Assembly: GCF_030397665.1 (NCBI RefSeq)
Contig: NZ_JAPUBT010000007.1
Span: forward strand, 248,001 to 312,000
Reading direction: 5' to 3'
Length of the DNA stretch: 64,000 bases
From: Janthinobacterium sp. SUN073
GTDB taxonomy: Bacteria; Pseudomonadota; Gammaproteobacteria; Burkholderiales; Burkholderiaceae_D
How positions within the stretch are numbered: the first letter of the stretch is position 1; each line of letters opens with the position of its first letter. Shown here piece after piece: positions 54,324 to 64,000 of the stretch. The position numbers and the translations under genes were made by a program. Below the pieces are notes generated by a model, which was given only the letters and a program-made list of their open reading frames with translations, made no database searches and was not told the DNA's origin.

Positions 54324-55028
54324 GTGACCTTACCCAAGCTGTTTCAAAATCCGTTTCGCCGCTGGCTCAGTCGTAGCGGCGGCGGGCGCCCGACCGTACT
54401 CGTCAAACAGTTGCATGAGCGCGACCGGCGCCGCATGATGAAGCATTTTCTGTCGCTGGAGAAAAGCGACCGTTTGCTGCGCTTTGGCAGCACCTTGCCC
54501 GATGAACTCGTCGCCCAGTACGTGCAGAAGATGGATTTCTCGCGCGACATGATTTATGGCGTCTACAACAGCCTGTTCAAGCTGGTGGGCGTGGGGCATC
54601 TGGCGTTCGCGCCGAAGGACAAGTCGCCGGCGAAAAGTGTCGTGACGGATAAGGAGCAAGTGGCCGAGTTTGGCGTGTCCGTGTCGAAATCCATGCGCGG
54701 CATGGGCGTCGGTTCGAAACTGTTCGAGCGGGCGGCGATACACTGCCGCAACAACGATGTCGATACCCTGTACATGCATTGTTTGTCGTCCAACAAGACG
54801 ATGATGCATATCGCCAAGAAGGCGGGCATGGAAATTCAGCGCGACTATGGCGAAGCTGATGCCTATTTGAAACTATTGCCGCCGAACCCGACGAGCATGC
54901 TGCAGGAAGCCGTGCAGGAGCAGTTCGCCATGTTCGACTACACGTTCAAGGCCAACGCGCGCGCCGCATTCAAACTGTGGGATCGCTTGCCGGGGCGCAA
55001 GAAGAAGCCCGAGCCACCATTACAATAA
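54324..55028 (+). CDS. GNAT acetyltransferase-like protein
   Basis: A 234-residue protein with a central GNAT domain (about 45-200): LVGVGHLAFAP, AEFGVSVSKSMRGMGVGSKLFERAA (the acetyl-CoA loop) and LYMHCLSSNKTMMHIAKKAGME. Substrate is unknown. The GTG start at 54324 is supported by AGGAG; longer upstream frames overlap cca. Its 3' end overlaps the Lrp gene by nine bases on the opposite strand. Confidence 0.85.
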   Translation: MTLPKLFQNPFRRWLSRSGGGRPTVLVKQLHERDRRRMMKHFLSLEKSDRLLRFGSTLPDELVAQYVQKMDFSRDMIYGVYNSLFKLVGVGHLAFAPKDKSPAKSVVTDKEQVAEFGVSVSKSMRGMGVGSKLFERAAIHCRNNDVDTLYMHCLSSNKTMMHIAKKAGMEIQRDYGEADAYLKLLPPNPTSMLQEAVQEQFAMFDYTFKANARAAFKLWDRLPGRKKKPEPPLQ

Positions 55029-55544
55029 GGGCAGGGCCGTCGTATCCTTGATGCGCTGCAAGGCAAAGCTCGATTTGACGTCCAGCACGGCCGGGTGACG
55101 CAGCAGGGTCGCCATCATGAAGCGCGAAAAGTGCTCCATGTCTTCCACGTGCACGCGTAATAAATAATCCATTTCGCCCGTCATCGCATAGCAGGCCACC
55201 ACTTCCGGCCAATGCGCCACGGCCACGGCGAAGTCGGCGCGCGGCGAGGTATTCGTCACCAGGTTGGGCGCCAGCACGCGCGCCGTGCTGTGCGCGGTGG
55301 CGTCGCTGTGCTTTTCCAGCCGCACATTCACATAGGCGAGCAAGCCCAGGCCGATCTTTTCCGGGTCCAGCAGGGCCACGTACTGGCGGATGACGCCCGC
55401 TTCTTCCAGCCGTTTGACGCGGCGCAAGCATGGCGACGGCGACAGGCTGACCTGTTCGGCCACGTCCTGATTCGACAGGCGGCCATCGGCCTGCAGGACG
55501 GCAAGGATCTTGCGGTCCGTTTTATCCAGCGTAATTTTGCTCAT
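55020..55544 (-). CDS. Lrp/AsnC-family transcriptional regulator
   Basis: A 174-residue regulator. The HTH (about 5-60: LDKTDRKILAVLQADGRLSNQDVAEQVSLSPSPCLRRVKRLEEAGVI) is followed by an AsnC-type effector domain (about 65-150). The start at 55544 has a GGAGG site. It is divergent from hppD, whose promoter region holds a palindrome, so it probably responds to tyrosine or a related amino acid and controls hppD. Confidence 0.92.
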   Translation of the reverse strand: MSKITLDKTDRKILAVLQADGRLSNQDVAEQVSLSPSPCLRRVKRLEEAGVIRQYVALLDPEKIGLGLLAYVNVRLEKHSDATAHSTARVLAPNLVTNTSPRADFAVAVAHWPEVVACYAMTGEMDYLLRVHVEDMEHFSRFMMATLLRHPAVLDVKSSFALQRIKDTTALPLL

Positions 55545-55569
55545 GCTCCCTCCGGTGGTTCGCGTTTCA

Positions 55570-55584
55570 CGCAATATTATTGCG
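55570..55584. promoter_or_regulatory. Palindrome in the Lrp/hppD divergent region
   Basis: CGCAATA-T-TATTGCG is a perfect 7-1-7 palindrome in the 125-base gap between the divergent genes, a likely Lrp-family operator. A TATACT -10 for hppD lies at 55638-55643. Function is inferred. Confidence 0.55.
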
Positions 55585-55669
55585 CAAATCATGATTGTTC
55601 GGGAGATCTTTGGCATTTAATGCCCGTGACCCACGCCTATACTGTGCGCTACTTCTTGGAGGAGACATC

Positions 55670-56797
<1,128 letters not shown>

Positions 56798-56993
56798 ATC
56801 GCTGCTGTAACAAAAAGTAGTAAAAGAAGTGCCCGCCCGGGAGTGCAGTGCAGCAAAAGAACTGTGCGCATTCCTGTGGTAGTCTACGACAAACAAGTCA
56901 TTTTTCCGCACCGGCGCGCTCATAAAGCCCAGCCGGTACGTGTGAGTTCAACCGACTTTGCACGCGTAGCACAGAGAATAATGGAGACAAGTA

Positions 56994-59900
56994 ATGAATG
57001 CACCAATCAAGGGCTCGAGTCTTGAGCCGGGCGCGCCCGCGTCTGAAATTTCCCTGAACGACAAATACACGCTGGAGCGTGGCCGCGCCTTCATGACGGG
57101 CACGCAAGCGCTGATCCGCCTGCCCATGCTGCAGCGCGAGCGCGATTTGAAGGCTGGCTTGAATACGGCCGGCTACATCACCGGTTACCGCGGTTCGCCC
57201 GTGACGTCGGTCGACATGACGGCGATCAAGGCCAAGAAATATCTCGACGAGCACCACGTCAAATTCCATCCCGGCCTGAATGAAGACCTGGCCGCCACGG
57301 CCGTCTGGGGCACGCAGCAAACGAATCTGTTCGAAGACGCGAAATACGACGGCGTGTTCGGCATGTGGTACGGCAAGGGCCCCGGCGTCGACCGCTGCGG
57401 CGATGTGTTCAAACACGCGAATAACGCCGGTTCCGCCAAGCATGGCGGCGTGCTGGTGCTGGCCGGCGACGACCATGCGGCCAAGTCCTCGTCCACGGCG
57501 CACCAGTCCGACCATATCCTGAACGCTTGCGGCATTCCCGTGCTGTACCCGTCGTCGGTGCAGGAATACATCGACTACGGCTTGCACGCCTGGGCCATGA
57601 GCCGCTACACGGGGCTATGGGTGTCGATGAAATGCGTGACCGACATCATCGAGTCGGGCGCCGCCGTCGATTTCGACCCGGACCGCGTGCAGATCGTGCT
57701 GCCGACGGATTTCGAGCTGCCTGCGGGCGGCCTGAACATCCGCTGGCCCGACACGGTGCTGGAACAAGAAGTACGCATGAACAGCTACAAATGGTATGCG
57801 GCGCTGGCGTATGCGCGTGCCAACAAGCTCAATAAAATCATCTGGGACAGCCCGAAGGCGCGCATCGGCATCATCACGGCCGGCAAATCGTATCTGGACA
57901 CGCGCCAGGCGCTGGCCGATCTCGGTATCGACGAGCAGACGGCATCCGACATCGGCATCCGCCTGTACAAGATCGGCATGACCTGGCCGCTGGAAGCGGA
58001 TGGTGTGCACGAATTTGCCAAGGGTCTCGACGAGATCCTGGTGGTGGAAGAAAAGCGCCAGATCCTCGAATACGCGCTGAAGGAAGAACTGTATAACCTC
58101 AAGGATGGCGAGCGTCCGCGCGTGGTCGGCAAGTTCGACGACACGGGCGAATGGAGCAACCAGAAGGGCACCGGTCACGGCGACTGGCTGCTGCCGGCCA
58201 CGTATGAACTGAACCCGGCCATGATCGCGCGCGCGATCGCCAGCCGCATTTCGCGCTACTACGCCGGCCACCCCGTCGAGCAGCGCGTGAAGGAGCGCAT
58301 CGCCTACCTGGAAGCCAAAGAGAATGTGCTGAAAGCGATCAGCGTGAAACCCGATCCGCAGAAAGACCGCACGCCGTTCTTCTGTTCCGGCTGTCCGCAC
58401 AATACCTCGACCAAGGTGCCGGAAGGTTCGCGCGCGCTGGCCGGCATCGGCTGTCACTACATGGTGCTGTGGATGGACCGCGAAACGTCGACGTTTACCC
58501 ACATGGGCGCGGAAGGCGTCACCTGGGTGGGGCAGGCGCCGTTCACGAATGAAAAGCACGTGTTTACCAACCTCGGTGACGGCACGTATTTCCACTCGGG
58601 CATCCTGGCCATCCGCGCCGCCGTCTCTGCCAAGGTGAATATCACCTACAAAATTCTGTTCAACGATGCGGTGGCCATGACGGGCGGCCAGGAATTCGAT
58701 GGCCCATTATCTCCGGCCATCATTTCGCGCCAGATCGCCGCCGAAGGCGTCGGTCCCATCATCGTCGTCACCGATGAGCCGGAAAAATACCCGTCCGATT
58801 ACGCCTGGGCCGAAGGCGTGACCGTGCGCCACCGTTCGGAACTGATGGACGTGCAGCGCGAATTGCGCGACATGCCGGGCGTGTCGGCCATGATCTACGA
58901 CCAGACCTGTGCCTCGGAAAAACGCCGCCGCCGGAAACGCAATGAATACCCGGACCCGGCCAAGCGCGCCGTCATCAACGAAGCCGTCTGCGAAGGCTGC
59001 GGCGACTGCTCCGTGCAATCGAACTGCCTGTCGGTGGAACCGCTGGAAACGGAACTGGGGCGCAAGCGCCAGATCAACCAGTCGTCCTGCAACAAGGATT
59101 TCTCGTGCACGACGGGTTTCTGCCCCAGCTTCGTGACGGTGGAAGGCGGCGGCTTGAAAAAGCCGAAAAAAGCCGCTGCCGCCGACAAGGACGCACCAGC
59201 CGCGCCAGCCTTGCCGACGCCAAGCATTCCTTCGACGGCCGAGCCGTTCGGCATTCTGGTCACCGGCATCGGCGGCACGGGCGTGGTCACTGTCGGCCAG
59301 ATCCTGGCCATGGCGGCGCACGTGGAAGGCAAGGGCTGTTCCGTGCTCGACATGAGCGGCCTGGCGCAAAAGGGCGGCCCCGTGATGTCGCACGTGCGCC
59401 TGGCAGACCGCCAGGAAGACATCCACTCGACGCGCGTCGGCACCGGTGCGGCCGACCTCGTGATCGGTTGCGATTTGATCGTCACGGCCAGCCGCGACGC
59501 CCTGTCGCGCATGGGAGAGGGCCGCAGCTGGGCCATGATCAACTCGACCAGCTCGTCGACGGCCGCGTTTGTGAAAAACCCGGACTGGCAATTCCCCGGT
59601 GCTTCCGCGCGCATGGAAATCGAAAAGGCCTGCGGCACGGATTACGTCGATTTCATCGATGCGGGCCAGATCGCCACGGCGCTGATGGGCGACTCCATCG
59701 CGACGAATATGTTCATGCTCGGTTATGCCTGGCAAAAGGGCAAGGTGCCGTTGACTGAGGCGTCGATCATGAAGGCCATCGACTTGAACAACGTCTCGGT
59801 GGCGTTCAACAAGGCCGCCTTCAACTGGGGCCGCGCGGGCGCCCACGATACGGCCAGCCTGGTGCGCATGACGACGCCAGCGAAAGTGGTGGAATTCAAG

Positions 59901-60590
59901 CGCATCGACACGCTCGACGACATCATCGAAAAAAGAGTCGCCTTGCTGACGGCCTACCAGGATCGCGCGTATGCGCAGCAATACCTGGACTTCGTCGGAC
60001 AGGTGCGCGCCGCCGAAAGCGCCCTGAATGGTCCGCATCTGCGCCTGACGGAAGCCGTGGCCCGCTACTTCTACAAGCTGATGGCTTACAAGGACGAGTA
60101 CGAAGTGGCGCGCCTGTACACGGACGGCGCCTTCCAGGCGAAGATCGCCGCCATGTTCGAGGGCGACATCAAGCTCAAGTTCCACCTGGCGCCGCCGATC
60201 ATGGCGAAAACGGATGCCCAGGGCCATTTGATCAAGAAGGAATATGGCCCGTGGATGCTGAAGGCGTTTGGCGTGCTGGCCAAGTTCAAGGGCTTGCGCG
60301 GCACGGCCTTCGACGTGTTCGGCCATACGGCCGAGCGCAAGACGGAGCGCGCGCTGATTCTTGAATACCGCGCGACGGTGGGCGGCTTGCTGCCGAAACT
60401 GACGACGGCCAAGCTGGCGCAAGCCGTGGCCATTGCCAGCATCCCGGAAGACATCCGCGGCTATGGTCACGTGAAGGAGCGTCATTTGAAGGCGGCGAAA
60501 GAGAAGGAAGCCAGTTTGCTGATCGCCTTCAACGCGCCGACGCCGCTGCCGCCCGTCGTGGCAGCGCCTGTGGCGGCCAGCGTGGCGTGA
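56994..60590 (+). CDS. Indolepyruvate ferredoxin oxidoreductase family, fused IorA-IorB
   Basis: A 1198-residue fused 2-oxoacid:ferredoxin oxidoreductase. The N-terminal part is the TPP-binding alpha subunit (GYRGSPVTSVD near 63, HPGLNEDLAATA, and C-terminal TPP motif GDGTYFHSGILAIRAAV at about 528-545). A 4Fe-4S site CEGCGDCSVQSNC lies at about 662-674. The beta-type domain (about 755-960) carries TGIGGTGVVTVGQ. It probably oxidises aromatic 2-oxo acids such as indolepyruvate to acyl-CoA; hppD next to it suggests aromatic amino acid breakdown. A terminator follows. Confidence 0.9.
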   Translation: MNAPIKGSSLEPGAPASEISLNDKYTLERGRAFMTGTQALIRLPMLQRERDLKAGLNTAGYITGYRGSPVTSVDMTAIKAKKYLDEHHVKFHPGLNEDLAATAVWGTQQTNLFEDAKYDGVFGMWYGKGPGVDRCGDVFKHANNAGSAKHGGVLVLAGDDHAAKSSSTAHQSDHILNACGIPVLYPSSVQEYIDYGLHAWAMSRYTGLWVSMKCVTDIIESGAAVDFDPDRVQIVLPTDFELPAGGLNIRWPDTVLEQEVRMNSYKWYAALAYARANKLNKIIWDSPKARIGIITAGKSYLDTRQALADLGIDEQTASDIGIRLYKIGMTWPLEADGVHEFAKGLDEILVVEEKRQILEYALKEELYNLKDGERPRVVGKFDDTGEWSNQKGTGHGDWLLPATYELNPAMIARAIASRISRYYAGHPVEQRVKERIAYLEAKENVLKAISVKPDPQKDRTPFFCSGCPHNTSTKVPEGSRALAGIGCHYMVLWMDRETSTFTHMGAEGVTWVGQAPFTNEKHVFTNLGDGTYFHSGILAIRAAVSAKVNITYKILFNDAVAMTGGQEFDGPLSPAIISRQIAAEGVGPIIVVTDEPEKYPSDYAWAEGVTVRHRSELMDVQRELRDMPGVSAMIYDQTCASEKRRRRKRNEYPDPAKRAVINEAVCEGCGDCSVQSNCLSVEPLETELGRKRQINQSSCNKDFSCTTGFCPSFVTVEGGGLKKPKKAAAADKDAPAAPALPTPSIPSTAEPFGILVTGIGGTGVVTVGQILAMAAHVEGKGCSVLDMSGLAQKGGPVMSHVRLADRQEDIHSTRVGTGAADLVIGCDLIVTASRDALSRMGEGRSWAMINSTSSSTAAFVKNPDWQFPGASARMEIEKACGTDYVDFIDAGQIATALMGDSIATNMFMLGYAWQKGKVPLTEASIMKAIDLNNVSVAFNKAAFNWGRAGAHDTASLVRMTTPAKVVEFKRIDTLDDIIEKRVALLTAYQDRAYAQQYLDFVGQVRAAESALNGPHLRLTEAVARYFYKLMAYKDEYEVARLYTDGAFQAKIAAMFEGDIKLKFHLAPPIMAKTDAQGHLIKKEYGPWMLKAFGVLAKFKGLRGTAFDVFGHTAERKTERALILEYRATVGGLLPKLTTAKLAQAVAIASIPEDIRGYGHVKERHLKAAKEKEASLLIAFNAPTPLPPVVAAPVAASVA

Positions 60591-60613
60591 TGGTTTTAGT
60601 ATGACGTTGTAAC

Positions 60614-60638
60614 AATGGCGCCTGCGGGCGCCATTTTT
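60614..60638 (+). terminator. Rho-independent terminator after the iorAB fusion
   Basis: A 9-base perfect stem (60614-60622 with 60627-60635) and a TGCG loop, followed by T bases to 60638. It lies 24 bases past the stop. Confidence 0.88.
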
Positions 60639-60713
60639 CTGTGTCAAAGAAAACAACGCTTGCTTGCAAAACGCATTATAATTTTTCGATAATTTCTTTT
60701 CGGAAAGTTTATC

Positions 60714-62237
60714 ATGCGTTCCCTGCGCTTTTCTTCCCTGCCTGTGCCCCTCGCTCGTCCTGTTGTCCTTTCCATTGCGCTGCTGTTGAGTGCCTGCGGC
60801 GGTGGAGGTGGCGGCAGCGACAGCGCGGCCATCGTCCCGCCCGTCACGCCGACGGATCCTGCGGCGCTGGTCGCTGCATCGACGGTGGCGAACCGCTGCG
60901 AGGCACCGCGCAGCGGCAGCAGCATCGACAAGCCGGGCACCTTGCTCGATGAACTGACGTGGGTGCGCAGCTGGATCGATGAAACGTATCTGTGGTACCG
61001 CGAAGTGCCGACCTCGTACCAGCCGCAAAGCTTCACCACGCCCATCGCGTATTTCGACGTGTTGAAAACAACGGCCACGACGGCGTCCGGCAAGCCCAAG
61101 GACCAGTTCCATTTCACGACTCCAACGGCAGAGTGGGAGAAGGCGCAGAATGGCATCGAACTGGGCTACGGCATGCTGCTGGCGCTGACGCGTAACACGC
61201 CACCGCGCAAGGCGGTGATCTCGATCGTCGAACCAGGTTCGCCGGCGGCCCTGGCGGGCTTGCAGCGCGGCGACCTGCTGCAAACCATCGATGGCGTTGA
61301 TTTCGTCAATGCCGCGGACGCGGCCAGCGTGAAGATCATCAACACGGGCCTGTTCCCCGAGGCGCAAGGCACACATGCGCTCAGTTTCAGCCGTGACGGA
61401 ACGGTGCGAAACGCCACCCTGCAGGCGGTCGAGGTCAGCACCAGCGCCGTGCAGAACGAGCGCATCATCGACACGCCCACGGGCAAGGTGGGCTATCTGA
61501 CCTTCAACACCCACAATAATGTCGCCGAGCGCCAACTGGTCGAGAGCATGCGCCGCTTCCAGGCGGCCGGCATCAGCGACCTGGTGCTCGACGTGCGCTA
61601 CAACGGCGGCGGCTATCTGGATGTCGCCAGCGAACTCGCTTACATGATTGCCGGCCCGCAAGTCACCACCGGCAAGACCTTCGAGCAGGTGCTCTTCAAT
61701 GACAAGACCCGGCCGAAAGCGCCCGTGCCATTCCATGCGCAAAGCCAGGGTTTTCCCGGCCCGAATCCCCTCCCCAAGGGCACGCCCTTGCCCTCGCTGG
61801 GGCTGACGCGGGTGACCTTGCTGACAACGGGCAATACCTGCTCGGCCAGCGAAGCCATCATCAACGGCTTGCGCGGCGTGAATGTGCAAGTCAACCTGAT
61901 CGGCGGCACGACGTGCGGCAAACCCTACGGTTTTTACCCTGCACCGAATTGCGGCACCACCTATTTCGCGGTGCAGTTCCAAGGCGTCAACGCCAAGGGC
62001 TTTGGCGACTTTGCCGATGGCATGGCACCGACCTGCGACGTGACGGATGATTATCAGCACCAGCTGGGCGACGCGGCGGAAGGCATGCTGGCGGCGGCGC
62101 TGCGCTACCGCAGCAGCGGCAGCTGCACGCCGGCCACAGGCGCGACCAGGCTGTTGAGTTCGATGCAGAGTCCGGCCGACACGGCCATGCGTCTGCTGCG
62201 GCCGGCCTACAAGGAAATTGCCATCATTCGCCATTAA
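60714..62237 (+). CDS. S41 peptidase lipoprotein with PDZ
   Basis: A 507-residue lipoprotein. The lipobox LLSAC places the acyl Cys at 28, followed by a Gly-rich linker. Then comes a PDZ domain (about 160-235) and an S41 core, with the dyad Ser377 (CSASEAI) and Lys403 (TCGKPYG). Unlike CtpA it has a long N-terminal region and many cysteines. An AT-rich upstream stretch has a TATAAT at 60677-60682. It is next to a TonB receptor and may process exported proteins. Confidence 0.88.
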   Translation: MRSLRFSSLPVPLARPVVLSIALLLSACGGGGGGSDSAAIVPPVTPTDPAALVAASTVANRCEAPRSGSSIDKPGTLLDELTWVRSWIDETYLWYREVPTSYQPQSFTTPIAYFDVLKTTATTASGKPKDQFHFTTPTAEWEKAQNGIELGYGMLLALTRNTPPRKAVISIVEPGSPAALAGLQRGDLLQTIDGVDFVNAADAASVKIINTGLFPEAQGTHALSFSRDGTVRNATLQAVEVSTSAVQNERIIDTPTGKVGYLTFNTHNNVAERQLVESMRRFQAAGISDLVLDVRYNGGGYLDVASELAYMIAGPQVTTGKTFEQVLFNDKTRPKAPVPFHAQSQGFPGPNPLPKGTPLPSLGLTRVTLLTTGNTCSASEAIINGLRGVNVQVNLIGGTTCGKPYGFYPAPNCGTTYFAVQFQGVNAKGFGDFADGMAPTCDVTDDYQHQLGDAAEGMLAAALRYRSSGSCTPATGATRLLSSMQSPADTAMRLLRPAYKEIAIIRH

Positions 62238-62292
62238 AGCGTTTGCTTCTGCCATGATCTTGCGATAGTGCCTGGCGTTTTCCTGCTCATGA

Positions 62293-62328
62293 ATCTTTCC
62301 ATATAACAATTTTGATATATGGAAAGAT
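62293..62328. promoter_or_regulatory. 13-bp inverted repeat upstream of the TonB receptor
   Basis: ATCTTTCCATATA (62293-62305) and its perfect complement (62316-62328) flank a 10-base loop. It is AT-rich, has no U-run, and lies about 73 bases before the receptor start. It may be an operator or a leader hairpin. Confidence 0.5.
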
Positions 62329-62400
62329 GAATCCATTCGTTCTGTAATTGCTGGCATCTTGATATCTTTCACCTTCTCCCTAACCTTGAGAAGCCCAAAG

Positions 62401-64000
62401 ATGCCTATACAATTCAAGTTACCACCGCTCACCGTAGCCGTACTGGCCATCCTGGGCGGTTCCGCGTGGCAGGCGCACGCACAGACGCAAGCGCCCGCAG
62501 CGGATCAGCAGCCAGCGGCCACCCCGCCAGCCGTCGTGGTCACCGGTTCGCGCATTCCCCGCGCCAGTCTGGAGGGACCATCGTCCGTCACCATCCTGAC
62601 GGGCGATGAAATCACCAAGCAAGGGTACAAGAACGTCTTCGATGCGCTGACCAACCAGGTACAGAACAGCGGCTTTACGCAAGGCGAGGACTTCGGCAAC
62701 ACCTTCACGCCGTCGGCCAATACCATCAGCCTGCGCGGCTTGGGGCCGAACCATACCCTGATCCTGTTGAACGGCCGCCGCCTGGCCGACTTCCCCGTCG
62801 CCTATGAAGGCACGGTCAACTTCACCAACCTGGCGAATATCCCGTCGAGCATCGTCGACCGTATCGAGATCCTCAACGGCGGCGCCTCGGCCATCTATGG
62901 CTCGGACGCGATCGCCGGCGTGGTCAACGTGATCCTGAAAAAGCAGACGGAAGGTTTCGATATCAACGTCAAGGCGGGCGGCACCACGCGTGGCGGCGCC
63001 GGCAACCAGCGCGTGCAGCTGACGGGCGGCGGCAATTTCGACAAGCTGCATACCTTGTTCAGCGTGGAGCTGAGCCAGCGCGATCCGCTGTCTAGCCTGC
63101 AGCGTGACTTCATGGCCACCCGCTCGGGCACGCCGACGAATATCGCGTCGCGCCGCGTGGTGCAAGCAGGCACCTCCGGCACTTACGTGGATTTGGGCGA
63201 CACCTGCAAGCAGTTCGGCGACCTGTTCGGCGGCAGCGTCGTCAAGTACAAGGCGAAGAACGGCAGCTATTGCGCCAGCCCGAAAGTGGGCCCCACCTAC
63301 TGGACCACGCAAACGAAGAACCGCAGCCAGAACGTGTTCGGCAGCGCCAACTATGAGCTGTCGCCGGAAACGACCCTGTTCGCCGATTTCCTGATCGGCA
63401 AGAACTCGACCGAGAACAATACGCGCGGCCCGACATGGACGTCGTCGTCGACGGGCAGCAGCTATTTCCGCAATCAGAATACGAACCGCTACGAAGCGTG
63501 GACGCGTTATATCTCGCCTGAGGAAATGGGCGGCGTGGAGCGCTACAACCGCAAGTGGGACGACCTGGCCACCGCCATCTCGCTGGGCGCCAAGGGCCGC
63601 ATTCCCGGCACATCATCCTGGCAGTATGAAGCGAACTACAACGCCTCGGTGTACAAGAGCGAAAGCCACACGCCGCGCGCGCTGGCCAATATCGACAGCT
63701 TCTTCCTGGGCCCGAAACTGGGCACCGACGCAGCCGGCGTGCCGATCTACGCACCGGATCCGGGCCGCTTGTCGCGCCGCGTGACGGCGGCCGAATTCGA
63801 CAGCATCACGGGCAATTCCGACAGCGACGACAAGGCCTGGACGAACACCCTGAGCCTGGCCACGAATGGCGACCTGTTCCAGCTGCCCGCTGGCGTGGCA
63901 AAGATCGCCACCATCGCCGAAGTGGGCAAGCAGGGCTTCAGCAATGTGCCCGATGCGCGCCTGAACGACGGTTATTTCAACGTCGCCACCAAATCCGATA
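62401..64000 (+). CDS. TonB-dependent receptor, 3' truncated by the window
   Basis: The first 533 residues are visible. A signal peptide (MPIQFKLPPLTVAVLAILGGSAWQAHA) is followed by a plug domain (about 42-190: VVVTGSRIPR, TGDEITKQGYKNVFDAL, LRGLGPNHTLILLNGRRLADFP, NGGASAIYGSDAIAGVVNVI) and the start of the barrel. The sequence around the plug resembles the carbohydrate/other-substrate receptor class more than siderophore receptors, but the ligand is unknown. A GAGAAG site precedes the ATG. Confidence 0.95.
   Translation, partial: MPIQFKLPPLTVAVLAILGGSAWQAHAQTQAPAADQQPAATPPAVVVTGSRIPRASLEGPSSVTILTGDEITKQGYKNVFDALTNQVQNSGFTQGEDFGNTFTPSANTISLRGLGPNHTLILLNGRRLADFPVAYEGTVNFTNLANIPSSIVDRIEILNGGASAIYGSDAIAGVVNVILKKQTEGFDINVKAGGTTRGGAGNQRVQLTGGGNFDKLHTLFSVELSQRDPLSSLQRDFMATRSGTPTNIASRRVVQAGTSGTYVDLGDTCKQFGDLFGGSVVKYKAKNGSYCASPKVGPTYWTTQTKNRSQNVFGSANYELSPETTLFADFLIGKNSTENNTRGPTWTSSSTGSSYFRNQNTNRYEAWTRYISPEEMGGVERYNRKWDDLATAISLGAKGRIPGTSSWQYEANYNASVYKSESHTPRALANIDSFFLGPKLGTDAAGVPIYAPDPGRLSRRVTAAEFDSITGNSDSDDKAWTNTLSLATNGDLFQLPAGVAKIATIAEVGKQGFSNVPDARLNDGYFNVATKSD

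Noticed and set aside
58707..62450. 1247-codon minus-strand open frame across the iorAB fusion and the S41 gene
   Set aside because: It is antisense to two clear gene families, has no ribosome site, and its translation is the low-complexity Arg/His/Ala-rich type that GC-rich third positions give on the opposite strand.

Overview
The window looks like chromosome of a GC-rich betaproteobacterium in the Burkholderiales, most likely Oxalobacteraceae (Janthinobacterium or Massilia-like). The reasons are the high GC of nearly every gene, the petABC-sspA-sspB order, an S-adenosylhomocysteine (SAH) riboswitch before an ahcY / small membrane protein / metF operon, a Gram-negative porin of the Burkholderiales type, and a type II secretion operon with gspC next to gspF. 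No species was confirmed by a search. Nearly all of the window is dense core genome. The one clearly foreign stretch is about 1.1-2.66 kb.

Layout. 0-2.7 kb: a partial gene, a small hypothetical gene, dodecin, then an AT-rich island next to tRNA-Thr(TGT). The island holds a Panacea-type antitoxin gene overlapping a putative toxin gene, a good sigma70 promoter, a LexA-box-like palindrome, a fragment resembling the end of a tyrosine recombinase, and an imperfect copy of the tRNA 3' end on its far side. 2.7-7 kb: sspB, sspA and petCBA. 7-17 kb: mscL, a DegS-like protease, a DUF2461 protein, a cupin, gpsA, an SH3 protein, secB, grxC, a membrane rhodanese, gpmA, an EnvC-like factor and a CtpA-type protease. 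17-29 kb: a MoeB/ThiF-type enzyme, then a complete type II secretion operon in the order G-H-I-J-K-L-M-N-D-E-F-C, mostly with ATGA overlaps.

29-39 kb: a patatin/beta-barrel protein of the PlpD (type Vd) kind, a regulator, an outer-membrane barrel protein, hslVU, dksA with a degenerate zinc finger, a His-rich COG0523 GTPase, xerC and a DUF484 gene. 39-42 kb: a porin and a Sel1-repeat gene lie between DUF484-xerC and dapF, in what is usually a continuous lipid A/dapF/DUF484/xerC neighbourhood. 42-50 kb: dapF, two acyltransferases of the LpxL family, then the methyl cycle (metK, SAH riboswitch, ahcY, small membrane protein, metF) and 5-formyl-THF cyclo-ligase. 50-64 kb: a lytic transglycosylase, a GST, cca with a lost HD site, an acetyltransferase, an Lrp regulator divergent from hppD, a fused indolepyruvate oxidoreductase, an S41 lipoprotein and a truncated TonB-dependent receptor.

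How the genes fit together: envelope biogenesis and secretion dominate (T2SS, SecB, EnvC, Slt, LpxL pair, porin, PlpD). A second theme is one-carbon and SAM recycling, and a third is stress proteolysis (SspB, HslUV, DegS-like, CtpA). The best candidate for an under-described system is the Panacea pair in its small tRNA-anchored island.
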